From the NCBI GenBank assembly GCA_003136615.1, contig PLFA01000077.1:8923-20921 (forward strand): DNA of 11,999 bases. The letters run 5' to 3'. Below, piece after piece: positions 1 through 6,834 of the stretch. The translations under genes and the position numbers were made by a program. The notes beneath the pieces were generated by a model that saw only the letters and a program-made list of their open reading frames with translations, was not told where the DNA came from and searched no databases. The first letter of the stretch is position 1; the number at the start of each line of letters is the position of its first letter. Origin of the DNA: Caulobacteraceae bacterium (GTDB taxonomy: Bacteria > Pseudomonadota > Alphaproteobacteria > Caulobacterales > Caulobacteraceae).

Positions 1-1230
1 CAAGGGCGGCGCGCTCGCCCAGACGGCGCGGACGAAATCCTCATCGCCGAGGGCCAGCAGATCGGCTTCGCTCGATACATCGAACCCGGCGCCTCTCGCG
101 GCGGCGATCAGGGCCGCGGCGGCGGCGTCGGTGAGCTCATGGCTCCAGCGGTCGCGGTCCGCCCGCCAGGTCAGGTCCGGCAGGGCGACGTGTCGCACCA
201 CCACGACCGCCTCGACGCGGGGCGGGGTCGCCACCAGAGCTTCGGCCACCGCGATCCGTGTGCGCGCCACGGTCGCCGGGTCGAGGGACCCTGAGAGCGT
301 GTCCAAGGCGCGACCGAGCTCTCGCATGACGTCGCTTCGTTCCACCGTCATCTCACCGGCGAGGGCGGCGGCCAGCGAGGCGCCGATCGCCGCCACCTGA
401 TCGGCGGCGAGGCCAAGCGCCGGCTTTTCCAGCTCGGCCACCGCCGTCGCGTGGGCCACGCTCGCGGCGATATAATTGTCGAGGGCCGGATCAGTGAAGG
501 CCGTCTTGAAGGGCGTCACCTGGGCGTTTCGGTAGCTGCCGTCGGAGGTCACCACGATCCGGGCGCCGGCGTCATGGATGCGGTCCGAAAGGGTCTTGTC
601 GCTGAAGCCCCCGAACACGGGCGTGTAGACAATGCCGAAACGCTTCGCCCCTTCGGTCCAATAGATCTGCTCAGGGATATTGGGCATGTTGAGCGCGATG
701 CGGTCGCCGGGCTGGAGACCCAGCGCGCGCAGGGCCAGGGCGCATTTCGCGCTCTCCAGCAGCAGGCGCTTGCGGGAGATCGGATAGGCGTCCACGGGGC
801 CGCCCCGGCCGGCGTCCGCGGCCAGGTCCCAGCGGTCACCCTCGAAGATCAGCGCGGTCTCCGCGCCCCGCCCCGCCAGAACGTGACGGTCCACCTCATT
901 GAAGGCGGCGTTGGTCAGGCCCCCCTCGAACCAGCGCCAGTGTGGGGGCTCGTCGGTGTTGAAGGCCCTTGTCCAGGGCTCAAAGGTTTCCGGCAGGTCC
1001 AGGTCGACGATGGCGCCGCTCGCGGCGTCCCACCCGCGCCAGAGACGCGAGGCGTCGTCATATTGCACCCAGGCCTGGCCGCCGGCGCCATTGTCCACAA
1101 GCCAATGCACCATTCGCTTGGCGCGATCGCCGTGAAATTTTCCGGGCGAAGCCTCGCAGGCCGCCCGCATACGCTCCCAGTCCGCGCGGGTGCGGATGCT
1201 GTTTCGGATCGCCGTCGTTTGAATGGTCAA
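1..1230 (-). CDS. AMP-forming acyl-CoA synthetase, N-terminal part; probable propionyl-CoA synthase ligase domain (partial, runs off left edge)
   Basis: The first 410 codons are in the window and the frame is open to base 1. Seen: an acetyl-CoA-synthetase-type N-terminus (HWRWFEGG near 97-104, NAAFNEVDRH near 107-116), then the core LNMPNIPEQIYWTEGAKRFG (180-199) and VFGGFSDKTLSDRIHDAGAR (205-224). The ATP-binding YTSGSTG-type loop and catalytic Lys would lie beyond the left edge. Residues about 255-338 form an Ala-rich helical insertion before the strand AVVVVRH (341-347). Ordinary acetyl-CoA synthetases have only a short linker there. The core wording and the insertion match what I remember of propionyl-CoA synthase, the trifunctional ligase/dehydratase/reductase that converts 3-hydroxypropionate to propionyl-CoA. 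That assignment is from memory and tentative; an acetate/propionate-CoA ligase is the alternative. Start: TTG at 1230 with GGGAAG 6 nt upstream; in-frame GTG at 1257 and ATG at 1170 are alternatives. It lies downstream of, and co-oriented with, a terminase relic and an acyl-CoA dehydrogenase. Confidence 0.72.
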   Translation of the reverse strand, partial: MTIQTTAIRNSIRTRADWERMRAACEASPGKFHGDRAKRMVHWLVDNGAGGQAWVQYDDASRLWRGWDAASGAIVDLDLPETFEPWTRAFNTDEPPHWRWFEGGLTNAAFNEVDRHVLAGRGAETALIFEGDRWDLAADAGRGGPVDAYPISRKRLLLESAKCALALRALGLQPGDRIALNMPNIPEQIYWTEGAKRFGIVYTPVFGGFSDKTLSDRIHDAGARIVVTSDGSYRNAQVTPFKTAFTDPALDNYIAASVAHATAVAELEKPALGLAADQVAAIGASLAAALAGEMTVERSDVMRELGRALDTLSGSLDPATVARTRIAVAEALVATPPRVEAVVVVRHVALPDLTWRADRDRWSHELTDAAAAALIAAARGAGFDVSSEADLLALGDEDFVRAVWASAPPL

Positions 1231-1279
1231 GAAATCTTCCCGATCATCGCCGTTCACTCTCCCGAATGCCGCGTTTTCA

Positions 1280-1312
1280 GATTTAGCGGCTCTCTTGTCA
1301 GGTGCGCCTGAC
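1280..1312 (-). promoter_or_regulatory. Putative promoter/operator of the acyl-CoA synthetase: -10-like box plus inverted repeat
   Basis: On the minus strand GCTAAATC (1287-1280) matches the Caulobacter housekeeping -10 consensus GCTANAWC. It lies about 50 nt before the TTG start. Just upstream is an inverted repeat, GTCAGG-TGCG-CCTGAC (1297-1312, 6-bp arms), where a -35 element would be expected. No good -35 is present: CTGACA at 1301-1296 is too close to the -10. This arrangement would suit an activator-dependent promoter with the repeat as binding site. That is inference from spacing and symmetry only. Confidence 0.3.
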
Positions 1313-1380
1313 GCGCCTAGCGCCGCTGACTTTCCGCGAAAGCTGCATGCGCGGCGAGAGCTGTCAACCTAAGTCGATCA

Positions 1381-1416
1381 GGGCCCAAGCCTTTGAATGG
1401 GGCTCAAGCCTTTGAA
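1381..1416. repeat. Two tandem copies of a 17-nt direct repeat
   Basis: GGGCYCAAGCCTTTGAA occurs at 1381-1397 and again at 1400-1416, with period 19 and one mismatch (C/T) at position 5. It lies in the 209-bp gap between the terminase relic stop (1440) and the acyl-CoA synthetase start (1230). It could be a regulator half-site pair, a small duplication, or debris from a phage junction; the sequence does not discriminate. The rest of the gap (1313-1380, 1417-1439) shows only a short CTTTC-CGC-GAAAG dyad at 1330-1342. Confidence 0.6.
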
Positions 1417-1439
1417 CTGAGATTGAGGGCGCTCCGCCC

Positions 1440-2877
1440 TTACCACCCCCAGGCCCGGGAACTGCCCCGGCCGTAATCTTCCGGCACAATGAAGGGGCCC
1501 GGGCCCGCGTCGCGGGGGCGAGCGATAAGGGGGCGCGACATGCAGGCATAGCGGGTCTCGTCCGCGATGTGGTCCTCGCCCTTGGTGTCGAGGTCCTCCG
1601 GCCTCAGGGGATCATGCTGCTGCGCCGGGATGGTCCGGATGAAATCCCGGCAGGTGTCGAAGACGACGAGCATCGGCCCCACCTCATTGCCGATGATCCG
1701 TTGGCGGACTTGATTCCAGCCGCTGATAGCGCCGAGCTTGCCCACGCGGGTATTATCGGCCGGGCGGAACGTGATCCCGTTTTCCCGCATGACCTCGGCG
1801 ATCGGCACGCCCGTGGCGCTCCGCGCGAAAATCGACGGGTCAGCGACCCCTTCAGCCTTATCCGCGCCGCTCTGCCGCGCGAGGATGCCCTGGGCGACCT
1901 CCATCGCGGTCAGTCCGAGCCCCTTGCCGTCGGCGCCAGCGCCATACCACTCGCGATAACGCACCAGGGCGCCGCGCGGCAGCCGACACGAAGGTAAATT
2001 GACCGTTTCCGAAACCACCGCCCACCAGCCCACGGAAAACGGCGCGGCGAGGCCCCAATCGAAGGACAGGAACCGCGTCCAATGCTTCGGAACCTCGAAG
2101 GGTTCGACAATTGCGCCCGCTCCAGCCGCGGAAGAAAGCTCCCATGATCACACTCCAATCGCCTTCGAGCCAGGCGCGCACCAGCATCTCCGATCCTGAT
2201 GTCGCAAGGCGCATCGCATAGGTGGGATCGCGCGCGATCAGGGCGGGATTGTCCTTGAGCTTGGCGGGGATAAACAGGCGGTCGGTCTCGAAGTCCGGCC
2301 CGCCGAGGGGGTTTTTGATCGCTTCCACCACCCGCTCGGTCCCCGCCTCGATATATCGTTGCTTGACCCAGGTGTGGCCGGGGCCACCTGGATTGCAGGT
2401 GGCGCGAAAATAGCAGGGGGCGCCCTCGGCGCTTCGCAAGTTGGCCTTCAGCTTGTCCACCGGCTCGGGCTTGGGGAACTGCGTCAGCTCCTCCACATAG
2501 ACCCTTGTATAGTCGTGGCCCTGATAGAGCTCGGCGTCATTGTCATTGGCCAGATGGCGAAACGACAGACACGCCCCGCTCGGCCATTCGAAGCAGGAGC
2601 GGCTGCGGATCCATTTTGCGCCGTCTTTGGGGTAGATCTGCCGCGCCCGCCTTATGGTCTTGTCCAAGGACGCCCGGGTGCGGCGCACCATCAGGCCCTG
2701 GGCCGCCTCCCCGTACCGGGCGGCATGCCAGGCGAAATCCCCCAGCGCCGCATCCGTCTTCCCGCCACCCCGCGCGCTGCCATAAACCACCTCGAATTCA
2801 GTGGCGTTGATGAACCGCTCCTGCGGCCCTGGCTGGGGCCGCCAACTCGGTTCAATGATGGGGTCGTCGTCACGCAT
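1440..2877 (-). pseudogene. Phage terminase large subunit (packaging ATPase/nuclease), full length but with one frameshift
   Basis: Large terminases pump phage DNA into the capsid and cut it. The first 255 codons from ATG 2877 carry Walker A GSARGGGKT (33-41), Walker B-like TRVYVEEL (124-131) and the coupling motif ATCNPGG (159-165), then WLEGDWSVIMGAFFRGW (236-252). The family sequence then continues in another frame from about 2112: IVEPFEVPKHW, SFDWG with the first nuclease Asp, WWAVV, YREWYG, ADPSIF, FRPADNTRVG, VFDTC, and EDLDTKGEDHIADETRYACM near the end, stopping at 1440. Removing one A at about 2108-2113 rejoins the frames into about 479 residues, close to full length as I recall for this terminase_6-type family in alphaproteobacterial prophages. 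No small terminase, portal or capsid gene adjoins it. It is either a recent prophage relic or a sequencing error in an intact gene. Codon GC is like its neighbours. Confidence 0.88.
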
Positions 2878-2879
2878 AG

Positions 2880-2914
2880 TTACATTATGTAATGTAAATA
2901 TACGCAGAATGCAA
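2880..2914 (-). promoter_or_regulatory. AT-rich palindrome overlapping a possible promoter of the terminase relic
   Basis: TTACATTA-TG-TAATGTAA (2880-2897) is a perfect 8+2+8 inverted repeat, 2 nt upstream of the terminase ATG. Read on the minus strand, TTGCAT (2914-2909), a 17-nt spacer and TACATA (2891-2886) resemble a -35/-10 pair. The -10 falls inside the palindrome, as in a repressor-controlled promoter. Initiation about 7 nt downstream would give an almost leaderless mRNA, and no Shine-Dalgarno is visible before the ATG. The palindrome is seen directly; promoter and operator roles are inferred. The AT-rich composition is unlike the surrounding DNA. Confidence 0.4.
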
Positions 2915-2921
2915 GATATAT

Positions 2922-2948
2922 CTCCTCCCTTGCGAGTCGAGGGAGGAG
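2922..2948 (-). terminator. Hairpin after the acyl-CoA dehydrogenase, terminator-like
   Basis: CTCCTCCCT (2922-2930) and AGGGAGGAG (2940-2948) form a perfect 9-bp stem around a 9-nt loop. It starts 8 nt past the dehydrogenase stop (2957-2959, minus strand). On that strand it is followed by ATATATCTTG, which is AT-rich but not a proper U-tract. It may therefore terminate weakly or act as a 3' stabilising hairpin, and would insulate the terminase relic from dehydrogenase transcription. Confidence 0.5.
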
Positions 2949-2956
2949 GGTGGGCT

Positions 2957-4165
2957 TCACTCTCCCTGGGTGCGCTCCGGGAGGCCCAGGATGCGCTTGG
3001 AGATGATGTTGTTCTGGATCTCCGCTGAGCCCCCATAGATCGACATGGCCTTGCCAAACAGCCAACCGCGGACGGCCTCGGTCTCCTCCTCGGAGAAGGT
3101 CTCGCCCTCCCAGCCGCGCCCCTGTAGGCCCATGGCGGCCAGGGTCAGTTCGGCCCTGGCTTGCGCGACATTGGTGGCGGAGTTCTTGAGGATGGAGGGG
3201 GTGTGGCCGGGACCTGAATTGCCTCGGGCTTCCGAAATGGCGCGCTCCAGGGTCAGGCCGTGGGCGCGGGCGTCCATGGCGTTGCGCGTGATCTCTCCGA
3301 TCAGCTCCGCATCGTCGGTCGCCCCATAGCCACGCGCCAGATCAGCCAGGGAACGTGAACGTCCGCCCATGGGCGCTCCCGTCTGGCTCGCCCGCTCATG
3401 CTGGAGCAGGCGCTTGCCCACCGACCAGCCCTTATTGAGTTCGCCGAGCAATGCGTCTTTCGGCGCCACCGCGTCAGTGAAGAATGTCTCGCAGAAGGGC
3501 GAGGCGCCGGAGATCAGCTTGATCGGGCGGGTCTCGACCCCCGCCTGATGCATGTCGATCAACATGAAGCTGATGCCGTCATGCTTCTTTGCGCTGGGAT
3601 CGGTGCGCACCAGGGCGCCGCACCAGTCAGAGAGGTTAGCGCCCGACGTCCAGATCTTCTGGCCATTGATTCGCCAGTGGTCACCCGCATCCTCGCAGCG
3701 CATCTGCAGGCTCGCCAGGTCCGAGCCGGCGTTAGGCTCGGAATAGCCCACACACCAGCGCACCTCGCCCCGCACGATGGGGGGAATGTGGGCCTGTTTC
3801 TGGGCTTCGGTCCCATAGTCCATGATGGTGGGCCCGATCATGGTGACGCCCATGCCATGCAAGCAGGGATTATAGGCGCCGATGCGGGCCATTTCCTTGG
3901 CCAGAATCCGCGCTTCTGCGCTGGAAAGACCGCCGCCGCCATAGGCCCTCGGCCAGGTCGGGGTCGACCAGCCCTTGGCGCCGATCCGCTGTCGCCATAG
4001 CAGCATGTCGCCCTCCGGCTCGCCCGCTTCGGAGATCGCCAGGGCATCCATGGGCTTGCCACGCAAGGAGGTCGGGAAATTCGCCTCCAGCCAAGCCGCC
4101 GCTTCGGCCTTGAACGCTTCGCCCTTTAAGACGTCTGGGGCCACGGGTTCGCCTGAATCCGCCAT
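2957..4165 (-). CDS. Acyl-CoA dehydrogenase (FadE-like)
   Basis: This is a 402-residue FAD enzyme, close to the usual length, that would oxidise an acyl-CoA to the 2-enoyl-CoA in the cytoplasm and pass electrons to ETF. Seen: N-terminal helical domain with GWSTPTWPRAYGGGGL (65-80), the first family signature around CVGYSEPNAGSDLASLQ (138-154), INGQKIWTSGA (166-176), and the C-terminal IYGGSAEIQNNIISKRILG (376-394) that helps form the FAD site. The medium-chain-type catalytic Glu in the last motif is Gly here. Glu257 in LLQHERAS fits the alternative catalytic position used by isovaleryl- and long-chain enzymes (inference). Start ATG 4165 has GGAGGA 6 nt upstream. The gene is divergent from the glycan locus (100-bp gap) and co-oriented with the acyl-CoA synthetase, hinting at short-chain or odd-chain acyl metabolism. 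The precise substrate cannot be told. Confidence 0.95.
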   Translation of the reverse strand: MADSGEPVAPDVLKGEAFKAEAAAWLEANFPTSLRGKPMDALAISEAGEPEGDMLLWRQRIGAKGWSTPTWPRAYGGGGLSSAEARILAKEMARIGAYNPCLHGMGVTMIGPTIMDYGTEAQKQAHIPPIVRGEVRWCVGYSEPNAGSDLASLQMRCEDAGDHWRINGQKIWTSGANLSDWCGALVRTDPSAKKHDGISFMLIDMHQAGVETRPIKLISGASPFCETFFTDAVAPKDALLGELNKGWSVGKRLLQHERASQTGAPMGGRSRSLADLARGYGATDDAELIGEITRNAMDARAHGLTLERAISEARGNSGPGHTPSILKNSATNVAQARAELTLAAMGLQGRGWEGETFSEEETEAVRGWLFGKAMSIYGGSAEIQNNIISKRILGLPERTQGE

Positions 4166-4265
4166 CTTGTTCCTCCGCCGCCGGTCTTGCGCTAAGAAAC
4201 CTAGCCGAGATCGAGGGCCGCGCGAAGTCTGACGTGGCGTAAAGTGGGTGGGGACCTAACGCTCA

Positions 4266-5159
4266 ATGTCGATGACCAAGACGCTCGGCGTCATGACCTA
4301 CATCGACAATAGTGAGACCATGATCCAGGAATTTAGCTGGCTTTACAAAAGCTGGATCTACAGCGGAAACTGGAAAACCTCGGATCTTATCGTCGTTCAT
4401 CACCCCGATATCGCCGATCACTTGCCGCTGAGCGAGCCCGGCGTGATCACCATCCCGTGCGCGCCGGCCGCGGCGCCTGGAAGCGCCTTCGAAGGCTATC
4501 ATTTCATCAATTCCATCGCCTGCCTCGCCGGGCCGCACGTCGATCCCATCGCCCAGCGCTACCCATTTCTGCTCCGAACCGATGCGGACGTCTTTCTCAC
4601 CGAGCATCTTGCGGATGTGAGGCCGGAATTCCCGGTGCATGGCCGCGGACTCTATCATCGCTCGGCCGGTTTCCGGCGCGGCATGCTCGATTTCTGTGAG
4701 CGCCACGGGATCGAACACATGAACCACTTCGGATGCGGGAGCTCGCTTCTCGCCCGGGCCGATCTCGTCATGCATATGCTGGCGCGGCAGACCTATTGGA
4801 CGGAAATCATTCTAAAGGACTTCGGCGAGTCTCCGGGTGTCTGGCCGGGGTGGTGGCGTGGTGTCGCGACGATGTACGCGGCGGAAATCGTCGCCAATGA
4901 GCAATGGGGGGCCTATCTCGCCTATGGCCGGGAGCGCATTCTCGACGTCGAGAGCTTCTCCCTCGCCCCCATCGACAAGATGATTTACCATATTCACGCC
5001 TTGCCGACACATGACTATTTCTCAAAGTACAGTTTCCGGGCGGGTGAATATAAAGATATTGATATTGATACCCTAGATCGGCGCATCGTCAGGGAATATT
5101 GTCATTGGATCGCCGCGGCGGACGCCGGCATGATCAAGGAGATGAGCGGTTATCCGTAG
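4266..5159 (+). CDS. Putative DxD-containing glycosyltransferase-like protein, first gene of the glycan locus
   Basis: This 297-residue soluble protein has no signal peptide or membrane segment. Seen: a beta-alpha start (TLGVMTYIDN, 6-15; SDLIVVHHPD, 39-48), then FLLRTDADVFL (101-111). The hydrophobic strand followed by Asp-Ala-Asp (106-108) is the metal/nucleotide-binding arrangement of GT-A glycosyltransferases. Later come HFGCGSSLLAR (154-164), WPGWWRGVATMYAAEIVANE (193-212) and an aromatic-rich YHIHALPTHDYFSKY (241-255). The overall layout reminds me of the DUF7164 type of uncharacterised transferase-like proteins, but I cannot confirm that without a profile search. The C-terminal KDIDIDTLD comes from a tandem GATATT stretch at 5054-5069. 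Start ATG 4266 is preceded by GGTGGGGA about 11 nt upstream; ATG 4272 is the alternative. It is followed after 49 bp by TPR/GT9 copy 1 and is probably in the same operon. The glycosyltransferase role is inferred from the DxD and context. Confidence 0.75.
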   Translation: MSMTKTLGVMTYIDNSETMIQEFSWLYKSWIYSGNWKTSDLIVVHHPDIADHLPLSEPGVITIPCAPAAAPGSAFEGYHFINSIACLAGPHVDPIAQRYPFLLRTDADVFLTEHLADVRPEFPVHGRGLYHRSAGFRRGMLDFCERHGIEHMNHFGCGSSLLARADLVMHMLARQTYWTEIILKDFGESPGVWPGWWRGVATMYAAEIVANEQWGAYLAYGRERILDVESFSLAPIDKMIYHIHALPTHDYFSKYSFRAGEYKDIDIDTLDRRIVREYCHWIAAADAGMIKEMSGYP

Positions 5160-5208
5160 ATGACCGGCGACGTGGCGCCGTGAAGCAGGGGAAACGGGGA
5201 GGGTGGAC

Positions 5209-6834
5209 ATGGGTATGACGGCCGCCGCCGATGACCTCGGCGCATATGAGCTTGGCGCTGATGATCTCGTCGAAGTGGCGCGGGAGCTGGAGGCCGACGG
5301 CCAGCTTCAGGATGCGGCGACCTACTGGGGGCGCGCCGCGGCGGCGCGGCCGGGCGATGATGCGATTCTGCGCGCCCTGACCGGGGTCCTTGTGCGGCTG
5401 GCGCGCGCGGGGGAGGCCGTGGAGGCCTGTCGCCGCGCTGTGGCAGGAGGGTCCGTCTCCACCTATCCGTGGCGGGAGCGCGCCGTCATCAGCTACGTCT
5501 ACCTGAACGACCCGGCGGGGGCGGCCGAGAGCCTGCGGGAAGCCCTGGCCTCCCATCCCCATGACGCTCAGGCGCATTTGCTCATGGCCACGTTGGCTTA
5601 CCAGACCCAGGACTTTGACCTGGCGCGGGAACATGGCCAGAGAGCGCTTGAGACCGCCGATGACGATGTGGCGCTCCAGGTTCGCCAGCGCATTCTGGGG
5701 GATTTCGAGGGAGCGGTGAGCGTAGGACGCCGCCTCCTTCTCCAGCGACCCACGGATGTGGACGTTCTTGTGCTCTGCGGGCTGTCGCTGCATCTCATGG
5801 GCAGGCTCGATGAAGCCGTGGGGTTCTATTACCGGGCCGCCGAGCATGCGCCCTATCGCGGCGATGTAATTTTTCCCCTGGCCGATGCGCTGATTTTGCT
5901 GGGCGACCATCGCGCCGGCTGGCGCCGCTTTGGCGCCGTGGGCGACGAGGCGATGCTGCGGACCAATCTTCCCGCCGCGACCCCCTATCTCGACCGGTTC
6001 TGGCGGGGAGAGCCTTTGGCAGGCAAGCGTATCTTCATTCTGCCCTATGTGGGCCTGGGCGATAGCCTGATGTACGCCCGCTATGCCCGAGACCTGAAGG
6101 CGGCGGGCGCCCACGTAACCTGGTGTTGCAGGCCCGAGCTCCAGCGGTTGTTCGCCGATCTGGGCGGGTCGGATGTGGTCACCAGCGATGGGCAACTTGA
6201 GGCGCTGGGCGACTATGACCACTGGTGTCTCGACCTGCTTCTGCCTGGCCGCTTTGGCGCGGGGGAGGGGCGCATACCCACCTGGCCGGAAGGCTATCTC
6301 AAGGTCCCAGCGGAGACTGGCGCGATCAGCCTGCCCGATCGCGGAAACGGACGATTGCAGGTCGGCCTCTGCTGGAAGACCTCCCCATCCCACTATTTGC
6401 GCAACGCCCGCTCCCTAAGCCCAGAGGATCTGCGCCCCCTCGCCCGGATCGCCGATGTGGACTGGCACGTCCTGCAGAAATGGCCCGTGGAGCCGGATTT
6501 CGCCGCGCGCAGCGGGCTCGCCATTCGGGACACGTCCCACGAATGGGCTGATTTTCACGATTCAGCGGTCTTCGCCGGGGGCTTGGATCTGACAATCTCC
6601 ATCTGCTCGGCCCCGGTTCACCTGGCGGGCGCGCTTGGCCTGCCCGCATGGGCCATGATCGCGGATCCGCCCGAATGGCGCTGGGGCCGTCAGGGGGACC
6701 GCGCGCCCTGGTATCCTCAAGCCCGCGTCTTCCGTCAGACGGCCCGGGGGGATTGGCTCAGCGTCACCGAAGCCGTTGCCCGGGCCTTTGAGACGGAGCG
6801 CGGCGCGCTAGAAGCCCAGAGAACGCGCTTGTGA
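5209..6834 (+). CDS. TPR protein with C-terminal GT9-like glycosyltransferase domain, copy 1
   Basis: This 541-residue cytoplasmic protein has two parts. Residues about 15-240 are helical TPR-type repeats (for example around 24-52, 120-148 and 183-216). Residues about 270-525 are a GT-B fold related to heptosyltransferase family 9: GLGDSLMYARYARDLKAAGA (282-301), CRPELQRLF (307-315), LQVGLCWKTSP (383-393), ISICSAPVHLAGALGLPAW (463-481), then EWRWG and PWYPQARVFRQ (500-510). The architecture is that of TPR-fused transferases found in glycan and flagellar regions, superficially like O-GlcNAc transferase. Cys466 stands where copy 2 and the family have Asp, so donor binding may be altered. Start: GGGGAGGG (5196-5203) sits 5-6 nt before ATG 5209, which fits better than GTG 5203 lying within it. 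The stop overlaps the next gene (GTGA), implying translational coupling. Sugar donor and acceptor are unknown. Confidence 0.9.
   Translation: MGMTAAADDLGAYELGADDLVEVARELEADGQLQDAATYWGRAAAARPGDDAILRALTGVLVRLARAGEAVEACRRAVAGGSVSTYPWRERAVISYVYLNDPAGAAESLREALASHPHDAQAHLLMATLAYQTQDFDLAREHGQRALETADDDVALQVRQRILGDFEGAVSVGRRLLLQRPTDVDVLVLCGLSLHLMGRLDEAVGFYYRAAEHAPYRGDVIFPLADALILLGDHRAGWRRFGAVGDEAMLRTNLPAATPYLDRFWRGEPLAGKRIFILPYVGLGDSLMYARYARDLKAAGAHVTWCCRPELQRLFADLGGSDVVTSDGQLEALGDYDHWCLDLLLPGRFGAGEGRIPTWPEGYLKVPAETGAISLPDRGNGRLQVGLCWKTSPSHYLRNARSLSPEDLRPLARIADVDWHVLQKWPVEPDFAARSGLAIRDTSHEWADFHDSAVFAGGLDLTISICSAPVHLAGALGLPAWAMIADPPEWRWGRQGDRAPWYPQARVFRQTARGDWLSVTEAVARAFETERGALEAQRTRL

Noticed and set aside
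451..1311. Long plus-strand open frame (286 codons) opposite the acyl-CoA synthetase
   Set aside because: The minus strand carries continuous acyl-CoA synthetase motifs here. The plus frame has no recognisable motifs and is the expected shadow in GC-rich DNA.
1231..1439. Possible tRNA or attachment site next to the terminase relic
   Set aside because: No cloverleaf or tRNA 3' end can be folded from this gap, and no matching direct repeat is seen in the 2878-2956 gap on the other side.
1858..2108. Continuation of the first terminase frame beyond the frameshift, giving an apparent Arg-rich C-terminus
   Set aside because: The conserved terminase nuclease sequence continues in another frame over the same bases. 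This tail is an out-of-frame reading.
1440..2877. Terminase as part of a gene transfer agent cluster
   Set aside because: No portal, protease or capsid gene is next to it, and its wording matches prophage terminase_6-type proteins rather than the GTA terminase as I remember it.
3398..4000. 200-codon plus-strand open frame
   Set aside because: Antisense to the well-conserved acyl-CoA dehydrogenase, with no protein-like motif order.
5041..5070. AT-rich GATATT tandem stretch as a promoter or regulatory repeat
   Set aside because: It lies inside the coding frame of the DxD protein and simply encodes an Asp-Ile repeat (KDIDIDTLD).
5134..6393. 419-codon minus-strand open frame
   Set aside because: Antisense to TPR/GT9 copy 1. 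A similar antisense frame lies opposite copy 2 (9718-10986), as expected from two paralogues of the same composition.
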